A stretch of DNA of 14,718 nucleotides, from contig JBCCRH010000105.1 of NCBI GenBank assembly GCA_039208045.1, positions 1 through 14,718 of the forward strand, written 5' to 3'. This stretch comes from JBCCRH01 sp039208045. Lineage in GTDB: Bacteria; Bacteroidota; Bacteroidia; Chitinophagales; Saprospiraceae. The translations under genes and the position numbers were made by a program. Of the stretch, positions 6,484-12,604 are shown piece by piece. Below the pieces are notes generated by a model. The model was not told where the DNA came from. It worked only from the letters and a program-made list of their open reading frames with translations, and searched no databases. Within the stretch, counting starts at the first letter, position 1, and each line of letters begins with the position of its first letter.

Positions 6484-7041
6484 TCACCCCTTTTCATTAG
6501 AATAGGTCTCGTAGCTGTAGGTAGGAATGTACAAGAAGGACTTACCCGTTTTCTTTTCATAAGCCTTTGCAGCGAGGTAGAGTATAGGCTCAAAAGTTAG
6601 ATCTTTGGGCATGGCCTCAGGAATTGCTACCACTTCATCATAAGCTGCTTTTCCGTTGGCTACCACACAAGCACGAGCGTACAGGAAGGTATCTACCGAA
6701 AAATATCGATCTGCTTGGAATGACCGTTTCCCGATTTGAGCAGCAAATTTTTGCTGATCCAAATGGTACAATTTTTTAGATAAGATCTCCTCAAAGCCAT
6801 AAATATGGGCAATGGAAAGGCTGGAGAGATGCTCAATCGCTGGTGCAAGTATTCCATCATCTGTTGTTGCTTCCCAGTCTAATTGATCGATAATGTTCCA
6901 GAATGTTTCTTCTTCTAATGGTTGGATACCAGATGGCCTTTTGATTGTAATTTCTAGCTCTGCATCTTTGTACTTCTCTTGCATCGCTTTGATGAAGTCC
7001 TGATCTAGATTTTTCACTGCTATCTTAAAAGAAGAAGTCAT
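6484..7041 (-). CDS. DUF4240 domain protein
   Basis: A 185-residue cytoplasmic protein. From about residue 43 it shows the DUF4240 pattern: an ETFWNIIDQLDWE start, a helical middle (IEHLSSLSIAHIYGFEEILSKKLYHLD), then SVDTFLYARACVVANGKAAYDEVVAIPEAMP and a C-terminal FEPILYLAAKAYEKKTG. DUF4240 has no established biochemical role. The first 42 residues (FKIAVKNLDQDFIKAMQEKY, ending ELEITIKRP) look like a separate small alpha/beta segment and are not part of the domain as I know it. There is no signal peptide. The gene stands alone on the minus strand, flanked by a repeat-bearing spacer and a C/T minisatellite. The family call rests on memory of the motif. Confidence 0.7.
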   Translation of the reverse strand: MTSSFKIAVKNLDQDFIKAMQEKYKDAELEITIKRPSGIQPLEEETFWNIIDQLDWEATTDDGILAPAIEHLSSLSIAHIYGFEEILSKKLYHLDQQKFAAQIGKRSFQADRYFSVDTFLYARACVVANGKAAYDEVVAIPEAMPKDLTFEPILYLAAKAYEKKTGKSFLYIPTYSYETYSNEKG

Positions 7042-7119
7042 GCTAATAATTTATTTCAACTAAAGTTCTACCTTTTCTAAGATATAGACAAGATAGTGCT
7101 CAGTTCTTTTACCTTGATA

Positions 7120-7127
7120 CAAATGTA
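7120..7127 (-). promoter_or_regulatory. Candidate -7 box for the DUF4240 gene (TACATTTG)
   Basis: On the minus strand TACATTTG matches TAnnTTTG exactly, about 78 bases before the ATG at 7041. The -33 region falls in the neighbouring purine-rich repeat, and no TTG sits at the normal distance. Tentative. Confidence 0.3.
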
Positions 7128-7142
7128 TAAGGCCAAGCACGC

Positions 7143-7240
7143 CCTCCGTCCTCCATCCTCCCTTCTTCCTCCGTCCTCCAAAACTCCTCCCTCCATCCTC
7201 CGTCCTCCAAAACTCCATCCTCCCCTCCCCCTTCACTCCC
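7143..7240. repeat. C/T-rich minisatellite after the DUF1684 gene
   Basis: The tract is almost wholly pyrimidine on the plus strand. A 21-base unit (TCCTCCGTCC followed by TCCAAAACTCC) occurs identically at 7167-7187 and 7196-7216, a period of 29. A partial copy (CCCTCCGTCCTCCATCC) lies at 7143-7159, and simpler CTCC units fill the rest. The array runs into the stop and last codons of the DUF1684 gene. Such purine/pyrimidine asymmetry can form triplex DNA and usually varies in copy number. It is non-coding as far as I can judge. Confidence 0.7.
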
Positions 7241-7862
7241 TCCTCTCCCGCTGCGGCCCCGCATACGCCTTCTCCCCCGCCAAAATCGCCACCGGCAAAT
7301 GATTCCCCGCCGGCGGAACTGGACAATTCCAACCCGAGCCGTACGCGCAATAAGGATTGTACAGCTTATTAAAGTCTAGTAGGAGTTGCCCTCGGTGGAT
7401 TTCGTTGGTGGAAAGGTCGAGGTAGCGACCGCCACCATAGGTGCTTTGGCCACTGGTCTGGTCTTTGATCGGTAAAAAGAGCAGGTCGCGGTACATCGGC
7501 ATACGAGTAGCTTGCAGGTTGCGGTAGACCGCTAATTGATAAGTGCTATCGTGCAGCTCAAAAGTCAGCGTACCATATTGCACAAAGGGCTTAGTGATCT
7601 TGCTGTAGGTAGGTAGTTGGAATGGCTTGGCACCTTCTGTGCGCTCAAATTTGGCCACTACGCGAAAGGTAGAATCGGCAGGAAAGTACTGAATATGCGT
7701 GGAGTCTTCAGGCCAGAAGGGGGCATATTCCGAGCTGAGGAGCTTGGCAATATAGCCCTGGCGGTGCTGTGCGATTTCTTCGGCATAAGTAGAGGCATTT
7801 TGGCTGAAAGCCAATGAAAAACTACTGCACAAGCATGCAACTAACAGCAGGAGGTGACGCAT
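7233..7862 (-). CDS. Exported DUF1684 domain protein
   Basis: A 209-residue protein of the DUF1684 family, whose function is not established. The signature is the C-terminal stretch from GGGRYLDLSTN (143-153) through LLDFNKLYNPYCAYGSGWNC (161-180) to PVPPAGNHLPVAILAGEKAY (181-200). The N-terminus MRHLLLLVACLCSSFSLAFSQ is a signal peptide; cleavage near residue 20 is likely, though LVAC at 7-10 leaves a weak alternative as a lipoprotein with an unusually short hydrophobic core. The protein is probably periplasmic. The last residues, PQRERRE, are encoded where the gene enters the C/T-rich repeat, so the C-terminus may have been altered by it. The ATG lies 12 bases after the beta-propeller gene, so the two are likely one operon. 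Confidence 0.88.
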   Translation of the reverse strand: MRHLLLLVACLCSSFSLAFSQNASTYAEEIAQHRQGYIAKLLSSEYAPFWPEDSTHIQYFPADSTFRVVAKFERTEGAKPFQLPTYSKITKPFVQYGTLTFELHDSTYQLAVYRNLQATRMPMYRDLLFLPIKDQTSGQSTYGGGRYLDLSTNEIHRGQLLLDFNKLYNPYCAYGSGWNCPVPPAGNHLPVAILAGEKAYAGPQRERRE

Positions 7863-7874
7863 AATTAGCTCATT

Positions 7875-8768
7875 TTATTTCCCAACAATCGCAATTTTGC
7901 TATCATCATAATTCAAGCGAAGGCGTGAAATATCTCGAATTTCGTAGAAGCGCAAATCCGCTATTTCTACCCAATTTTGGTCGCGGTAGCGGTTAAATTT
8001 ATAGATTTTGCTGCCTTTAGCCATAAAGATGATACCATTACGAGTGACCGCAAAGTCCTCGCTGCCGGGCAAGGTTTGGATGATCTCAGCGGGTTCGCGG
8101 CGGATTTGATAGATGTTTTTTTCCATGATCGTCCAATCGCCAAAGGTGCTTTTTTGGACATAGGCAAGCTTGCCATTGGGTTGCATCCGAAAACAGCGGC
8201 CGACATTGCGGGCGATATCGTACTCTTCGTCAGAGCGGGTGTCAACTACAGAAAGGCGGTTGGGATCTTCTACATTAAAGATGGCCATGCGTACCCCGTC
8301 AATCCACTCGTAATAGCCGGTTTTGTTGAAGTACTTCATAATGGGCTTGCCGTTCCCCACGCGGTCGATGGGAAATTGCCACACGCGGAGCAACGTATCG
8401 CCTTGCTTAAACTCTTGGCGCACCGCAGAAAAGTTGTACTCATCGGGCATTTGTGCTGGAGAAAACTCACCTTCAGCAGTGGAGGTAACGCGGATGAGCG
8501 TCTTGCGATTTAGGTTGAGCTCGTAGATGTCGGGCTGCGACTCGGAAGGCTGCTGAGAGGAGATGTAGACTAAAGAATCATTTACAAAAGAAGGGTGATT
8601 ATTGTAGCCATTAGCATTAAAGCCGGTCAGGTAGCGCGGGTTGCTAAAGCGATAAGAGGTATCGGCAATGGGTTCGATGTCGAACAAGAATACTTGTGTT
8701 TTTTGCAGCTGAGCCTGTGCTTGGGCTGCAAAAAAGAGTAGGAAGGCTAAGAAAAACAATTTGCGCAT
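7875..8768 (-). CDS. Exported TolB-like beta-propeller protein
   Basis: A 297-residue secreted protein. The signal peptide MRKLFFLAFLLFFAAQAQAQ has an AQA-type cleavage site near residue 19. The mature part has repeated PD40/TolB-like strands: NNHPSFVNDSLVYISSQQ, then DIYELNLNRKTLIRVT, GEFSPAQMPDEYNFSAVR, RCFRMQPNGKLAYVQK, and DFAVTRNGIIFMAKGSKIYKF. These fit a propeller of about five or six blades, a fold used for protein contacts in the periplasm. No catalytic motif is visible, so I give no specific role. It is the first gene of a two-gene unit with DUF1684. Its upstream region carries a 12-base direct repeat (8781-8823). Confidence 0.72.
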   Translation of the reverse strand: MRKLFFLAFLLFFAAQAQAQLQKTQVFLFDIEPIADTSYRFSNPRYLTGFNANGYNNHPSFVNDSLVYISSQQPSESQPDIYELNLNRKTLIRVTSTAEGEFSPAQMPDEYNFSAVRQEFKQGDTLLRVWQFPIDRVGNGKPIMKYFNKTGYYEWIDGVRMAIFNVEDPNRLSVVDTRSDEEYDIARNVGRCFRMQPNGKLAYVQKSTFGDWTIMEKNIYQIRREPAEIIQTLPGSEDFAVTRNGIIFMAKGSKIYKFNRYRDQNWVEIADLRFYEIRDISRLRLNYDDSKIAIVGK

Positions 8769-8780
8769 GGAAGAAGTACT

Positions 8781-8823
8781 TTTTTGATTTTCAGTTGCAA
8801 GGTAAGAACCATTTTTGATTTTC
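8781..8823. repeat. 12-base direct repeat in a divergent promoter region
   Basis: TTTTTGATTTTC occurs at 8781-8792 and 8812-8823, start-to-start 31 bases, close to three helical turns. It lies between the divergent beta-propeller and oxidoreductase genes, ending 13 bases upstream of the minus-strand ATG. Same-face spacing makes a regulator binding site possible, though low-complexity T-rich sequence weakens the case. Confidence 0.35.
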
Positions 8824-8908
8824 GGGCGGGCTATGTTGTTTTCGTTTAGTATAATGTTCAGTTGGGGGGTGTATATTGCGCTCCGAACAGAAATTTAAAA
8901 ATATCATT

Positions 8909-9880
8909 ATGCGCACCGAATTTAACTGGGGAATTATAGGCTTGGGTAAAATTGCTCATAAATTTGCGGAAGATCTTGCGCGCATGCCCAATACAAAATT
9001 GCATGCCGTGGCATCGCGCTCCTTAGCGAAAGCCGAAGCTTTCCAGCAGCAGTATGGCGCCACGCATGCGTATGGCAGCTACGAGCATATTACCAGCTGC
9101 CCCGACTTAGATGCCGTCTACATCGCAACGCCCCACTCAGCCCATTGCGCCAATACCATCCTCTGCCTGAAGCACCAAATTCCAGTACTTTGCGAAAAGC
9201 CCCTTGCACTGAATAGCACGGAGGCACAAAAAATGATAGCCGCTGCTCATGAGCATCACACCTTTCTGATGGAAGCGCTTTGGACTCGTTTTTTACCAAC
9301 TACACAAAAGATACTCGAACTCATCGAAGCAGATACTATTGGAGCGATTCACACGGTCAAAGCGGATTTTGGCTTTAAGCCAATTTTTGACTCATCAAGC
9401 CGCCTGTTTGATCCTGCTCTAGGGGGTGGGGCCCTGCTAGATATTGGGATTTATCCGGTATTCTTGGCCTATCTGCTATTGGGTACCCCCAAAACGATAC
9501 AGGCCAGTGTTTTCAAGGGAGCTACTGGGGTAGATGAAGAGGTAGGTATGCTTTTTCAGTATGCAGGTGGTCAGATGGCACACTTACATACTAGCCTTCG
9601 CGCAAAAACCAAAACGGAGGCTTTTATCTATGGTGAAAAAGGAACTATCCACCTTCATGGCCGCTGGCATGAACCGACTTCTTTCAGCCTACTCTTGCCG
9701 GAGCAGCGGCCCGAGCTCTTTCACTTTGAGTGGCCGACTAATGGTTATAGCTATGAGGCGCAAGAGGTCATGCAGGCCGTGCGGAATGAGCAAAAAGAGA
9801 GTAAGCTATGGACACTGCAACAGAGCTTAGATTTAATGCAACTGCTAGATGACGTAAAGGCTAGTTGGGTAATGGAATAA
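8909..9880 (+). CDS. Gfo/Idh/MocA family oxidoreductase (dihydrodiol dehydrogenase-like)
   Basis: An NAD(P)-dependent oxidoreductase of 323 residues. The N-terminal Rossmann domain has the dinucleotide loop GIIGLGKIAHKFAEDL (G11, G13) and the family motif CEKPLALN (E96, K97, P98), where the lysine is catalytic. The C-terminal domain includes GGGALLDIGIYPVFLAYLL with D178 and Y182, the arrangement found in the dihydrodiol dehydrogenase-like branch. The substrate is probably a sugar, polyol or cyclic diol, but cannot be named. I chose the ATG at 8909 (MRTEFNWGIIGLG), which matches the usual distance to the Rossmann loop; a TTG at 8876 would add 11 poorly conserved residues. There is no signal peptide. 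The gene appears to be transcribed alone; the next gene starts 62 bases on. Confidence 0.9.
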   Translation: MRTEFNWGIIGLGKIAHKFAEDLARMPNTKLHAVASRSLAKAEAFQQQYGATHAYGSYEHITSCPDLDAVYIATPHSAHCANTILCLKHQIPVLCEKPLALNSTEAQKMIAAAHEHHTFLMEALWTRFLPTTQKILELIEADTIGAIHTVKADFGFKPIFDSSSRLFDPALGGGALLDIGIYPVFLAYLLLGTPKTIQASVFKGATGVDEEVGMLFQYAGGQMAHLHTSLRAKTKTEAFIYGEKGTIHLHGRWHEPTSFSLLLPEQRPELFHFEWPTNGYSYEAQEVMQAVRNEQKESKLWTLQQSLDLMQLLDDVKASWVME

Positions 9881-9942
9881 ACCTGATTTTAATCTCAGTA
9901 CAACCATAATTTAAGTACCTTCATAATTGTAACTTTTGTAAA

Positions 9943-11028
9943 ATGGCCCTTATGAAACAAGCAATCAATAAGTACTTCCCAATTGGGATGCTCTCCTTCG
10001 TATTCCTTTTTATAATAGGTTGTAAAACACCACAAAAAGCAACAGTTGGTACCTCTTCCCTTTACGTCGGCCAAGCCATTGACTTCAGTCAAACCCTTAC
10101 TACTGTGGCATTTGGTTCTTGTAACGATCAAGAAGAGGATCAGGGAATGTGGAACTACATCCTGCGTAATCGACCTCAAATCTGGGTTTGGTTGGGAGAT
10201 AATGTATACATGGATACCGAAAACCCAACAGAATTACAGCAAGCCTACCAGAAGCAAAAAGATCACCCAGAGTATGTAAAAGTACGAACAAGCATGCCCG
10301 TGATCGGCACCTGGGACGACCATGACTACGGCATGGGTGATGGCAATAAAACGCATCCTATCCGCAAGCAAAGCAAGCAGCTGATGCTTGATTTTTTGGA
10401 TGTGCCACTAGATGCCCCAGTACGCCAGCGAGAAGGCGCTTACCAGAGCTATACCTTCGGAACTGCTGATAAACAAGTAAAGGTTATTTTACTTGATACG
10501 CGCTATTTTAGGGATCCGCTAGCGGATAATCCTGACCCTAATTTTCGCTATATACCTGATCCGGAGGCGGATATTTTGGGAGAGGCGCAGTGGCAATGGC
10601 TGGAAGGAGAACTCACCAATAGTACAGCGGCAGTACACTTAATTGGTAGTGGGACGCAGCTTATTTCGCCCCAGCACCCCTTTGAAAAATGGTCTGACTA
10701 TCCGACTGCGCGAGCACGTTTCATTAAGCTGTTGCAAAAGACCAAACCTGCTCATCCTATCGTGCTCAGTGGCGATCGGCATATTGCTGAGCTTTCAAAA
10801 CTAGCAGTAGAGGGCTTAGAAGTGCCTCTTTACGACTTTACGTCGAGTGGCCTGACACACGCCTACACGGAGTTTACAGGAGAAGAAAATCCGAACCGAG
10901 TGGGGGAAGTAGTGTCGGAACGAAATTTTGGCCTTATTTTTATTGATTGGAAGCCAGAGGGGCCTGCTGTAAAGGTGCAAGTACGGGGCTATAAAAATCA
11001 GTTCTTTTTAGAGGAGCAATTGTTTTAA
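9943..11028 (+). CDS. PhoD-like metallophosphatase lipoprotein
   Basis: A secreted phosphatase/phosphodiesterase of the alkaline phosphatase D type, 361 residues. An N-terminal membrane-spanning signal ends in the lipobox IIGC (C27). The metal-site motifs follow in order: AFGSCND (56-62), WLGDNVYMD (83-91), TWDDHDYGMGD (123-133), LLDTRYFRD (183-191) and LSGDRHIAEL (275-284). In PhoD-type enzymes such Asp, Asn and His residues bind the metal centre and hydrolyse phosphate esters. After C27 comes KTPQK, without acidic residues, so it probably stays facing the periplasm, unlike the lipoprotein at 3645. An in-frame ATG at 9952 is an equally good start. The stop is seven bases before the receiver gene, so it may head the signalling operon. 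The substrate is unknown. Confidence 0.87.
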   Translation: MALMKQAINKYFPIGMLSFVFLFIIGCKTPQKATVGTSSLYVGQAIDFSQTLTTVAFGSCNDQEEDQGMWNYILRNRPQIWVWLGDNVYMDTENPTELQQAYQKQKDHPEYVKVRTSMPVIGTWDDHDYGMGDGNKTHPIRKQSKQLMLDFLDVPLDAPVRQREGAYQSYTFGTADKQVKVILLDTRYFRDPLADNPDPNFRYIPDPEADILGEAQWQWLEGELTNSTAAVHLIGSGTQLISPQHPFEKWSDYPTARARFIKLLQKTKPAHPIVLSGDRHIAELSKLAVEGLEVPLYDFTSSGLTHAYTEFTGEENPNRVGEVVSERNFGLIFIDWKPEGPAVKVQVRGYKNQFFLEEQLF

Positions 11029-11035
11029 GCGGCGT

Positions 11036-11440
11036 ATGCAGAGTCTTTTATTAAACATAGCGATTGTCGAGGATGACTTGATGTATCAGAAAATGCTTCA
11101 GTTCATCTTGAAGGCTGCCCAAACGCAGGAAGTACGCTTATTTAGTACGGCGAATAGTTTATTGGAGAGTGATTTCATGCCAGATGTTCTCCTTTTAGAT
11201 CGTACGCTGCCGGACGCTGATGGCCTGGCTATTTTGACGAAAGTCCACCAAAAATGGCCCGCCTGCAAGCCTATTATGCTATCAGCTGACATCGATAAGC
11301 GGGGGCTACAAGAGGCTTACGCCAAAGGCGCCTACGAATATTTATTGAAAGATACCTACACCAAGGAACGACTACTCAACACTATTGGACACCTAAATGA
11401 ACTACTGAGTTTGAAACAATCCATCAACCCAAACGAATAG
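11036..11440 (+). CDS. Receiver-only response regulator
   Basis: A 134-residue CheY-like protein that is a receiver domain and nothing else. Acidic pocket E12/D13 (IVEDD), phosphoacceptor D55 (VLLLDRTLPDADG), S83 (MLSAD) and K105 (LLKD) are all present, so it should be phosphorylated. No DNA-binding, GGDEF or other output domain follows; the gene ends about 12 residues after helix 5. It lies 7 bases after the PhoD-like gene and 3 before the FIST gene, in a run that ends with a hybrid kinase carrying an Hpt domain. The likely role is the final phosphate acceptor of that relay or a phosphate sink, acting by protein-protein contact. The partner is inferred from position only. Confidence 0.9.
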   Translation: MQSLLLNIAIVEDDLMYQKMLQFILKAAQTQEVRLFSTANSLLESDFMPDVLLLDRTLPDADGLAILTKVHQKWPACKPIMLSADIDKRGLQEAYAKGAYEYLLKDTYTKERLLNTIGHLNELLSLKQSINPNE

Positions 11441-11443
11441 TGT

Positions 11444-12592
11444 ATGATTATAAGAACAGTAACTAATGAAACACTAATTACTGCTATTGAAAACCTTCGG
11501 ATGGAGAAAGGAGATGTCCTTGCCCTATTTGTCGGTGAAGACTGTACTGTCGATTACCTTCAATTAATCGAGGAGTTGAACCATGCTGACATTACTTTTT
11601 TTGGAGGTATTTTCCCAGGCGTTATTCACGGAAGTGAAAACCTAACGAATGGCTGTATTGTAAAAAAATTCAAGGCAGCTCATGCCCCCATCGTCATCTC
11701 CAATTTGGCGGAAGCCGAACAGCAACTCATTACTTACCAGGCTATTCCAGAGCAAACATCCATTAAGTGTAGCGTTTTCACTATCGTGGATGGACTCACG
11801 CAGCATATTGGAGATTTTTTGAATAGCCTGTATAATACCTTTGGCAATTCGGTGAGCTTTATTGGCGGTGGAGCAGGTTCACTAAGTTTGAAGCCACAAC
11901 GATGCCTATTCTCTAATGAAGGCTTTTTTCAGGATGCTGCTGTGATTTGTTTTCTCAGGTATGAGGCAAAACTAAGTGTGAAGCACGGCTGGCAACAATT
12001 GGAAGGCCCCATCGTGGCTACTCGAACAGACCGTAATACCATTTATGAACTTAATTGGCAACCTGCTTTTGAAGTGTATAAAGAAGTGGTAGAGCATGAT
12101 CTTCAAAAAAGTGGACAGGAGATAACCAGCCTGAAAACATCAAATTTCTTTGATATTGCGAAGGGCTATCCCTTTGGAATCTATAAGGAAAACCAAGAGG
12201 ACATTGTCCGTGATCCGATTAGTGTGACGGATGAAGGGGCGCTTGTTTGTGTGGGTGAGGTTCCTGAAAATACCGTTTTGAACATCCTCAAAGGGACTGC
12301 TGATGAGCTGATTGGAGCGGCTGAGCTGGCCCTGCAGCAAACGCTAGAAAAAGCAGAGCACCCGAACTACTTACGCCATAGCCTGATTGTGGATTGTATT
12401 TCGAGAACGCTATTTCTGGAAAAGCGCTTTTCGGAAGAGCTAGAGGTGATTAATACACATGTCAAAAATATGCGGGCCGCTGTGACGCCACAGGGTATCT
12501 TGAGCTTGGGAGAGATTTCGTCTTATGGAGAAAATGCGCTGGAATTTTTCAATAAAACGATTGTGGTGGGTTCACTTTATCGTACCGTATAA
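11444..12592 (+). CDS. FIST-domain sensory protein (FIST_N + FIST_C)
   Basis: A 382-residue cytoplasmic protein made of the two FIST domains, which are found in bacterial signal-transduction proteins and have been proposed to bind small ligands such as amino acids. FIST_N (about residues 25-195) shows FFGGIFPGVIHGSE (52-65) and the glycine-rich FIGGGAGSLSL (139-149). FIST_C (about 200-375) shows YELNWQPAFEVYKEVV, YPFGIYKE, DEGALVCVGEVPE and the closing GILSLGEISSYG (351-362) with EFFNKTIVVG. There is no membrane helix, signal peptide or fused kinase or cyclase domain. The stop is 12 bases before the hybrid kinase and the start 3 bases after the receiver gene. It probably senses a cytoplasmic compound and passes the state to the kinase by direct contact, which is an inference. 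Confidence 0.9.
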   Translation: MIIRTVTNETLITAIENLRMEKGDVLALFVGEDCTVDYLQLIEELNHADITFFGGIFPGVIHGSENLTNGCIVKKFKAAHAPIVISNLAEAEQQLITYQAIPEQTSIKCSVFTIVDGLTQHIGDFLNSLYNTFGNSVSFIGGGAGSLSLKPQRCLFSNEGFFQDAAVICFLRYEAKLSVKHGWQQLEGPIVATRTDRNTIYELNWQPAFEVYKEVVEHDLQKSGQEITSLKTSNFFDIAKGYPFGIYKENQEDIVRDPISVTDEGALVCVGEVPENTVLNILKGTADELIGAAELALQQTLEKAEHPNYLRHSLIVDCISRTLFLEKRFSEELEVINTHVKNMRAAVTPQGILSLGEISSYGENALEFFNKTIVVGSLYRTV

Positions 12593-12604
12593 AGCAAGCA
12601 GGAG

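Noticed and set aside
6369..6593. Small minus-strand frame across the spacer after the DUF4240 gene
   Set aside because: Its first part is the DUF4240 gene in another frame and its end is repeat-bearing spacer; no start signal or domain is visible.
7060..7350. Open frame of 96 codons on the minus strand, rich in Gly, Glu and Arg
   Set aside because: It translates the C/T minisatellite and overlaps the end of the DUF1684 gene in another frame; its composition reflects the repeat.
7977..8513. Open frame of 178 codons on the plus strand
   Set aside because: Antisense to the beta-propeller gene, which has a signal peptide and repeat strands; the antisense product matches no known pattern.
8876..8908. 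TTG start for the Gfo/Idh/MocA gene
   Set aside because: An ATG at 8909 gives the normal distance to the Rossmann loop; the 11 added residues are not family-like.
9930..9938. Promoter feature for the PhoD-like gene
   Set aside because: TAACTTTTG has one base too many between TA and TTTG and no TTG at the right distance, so it is mentioned only as part of the leaderless finding.
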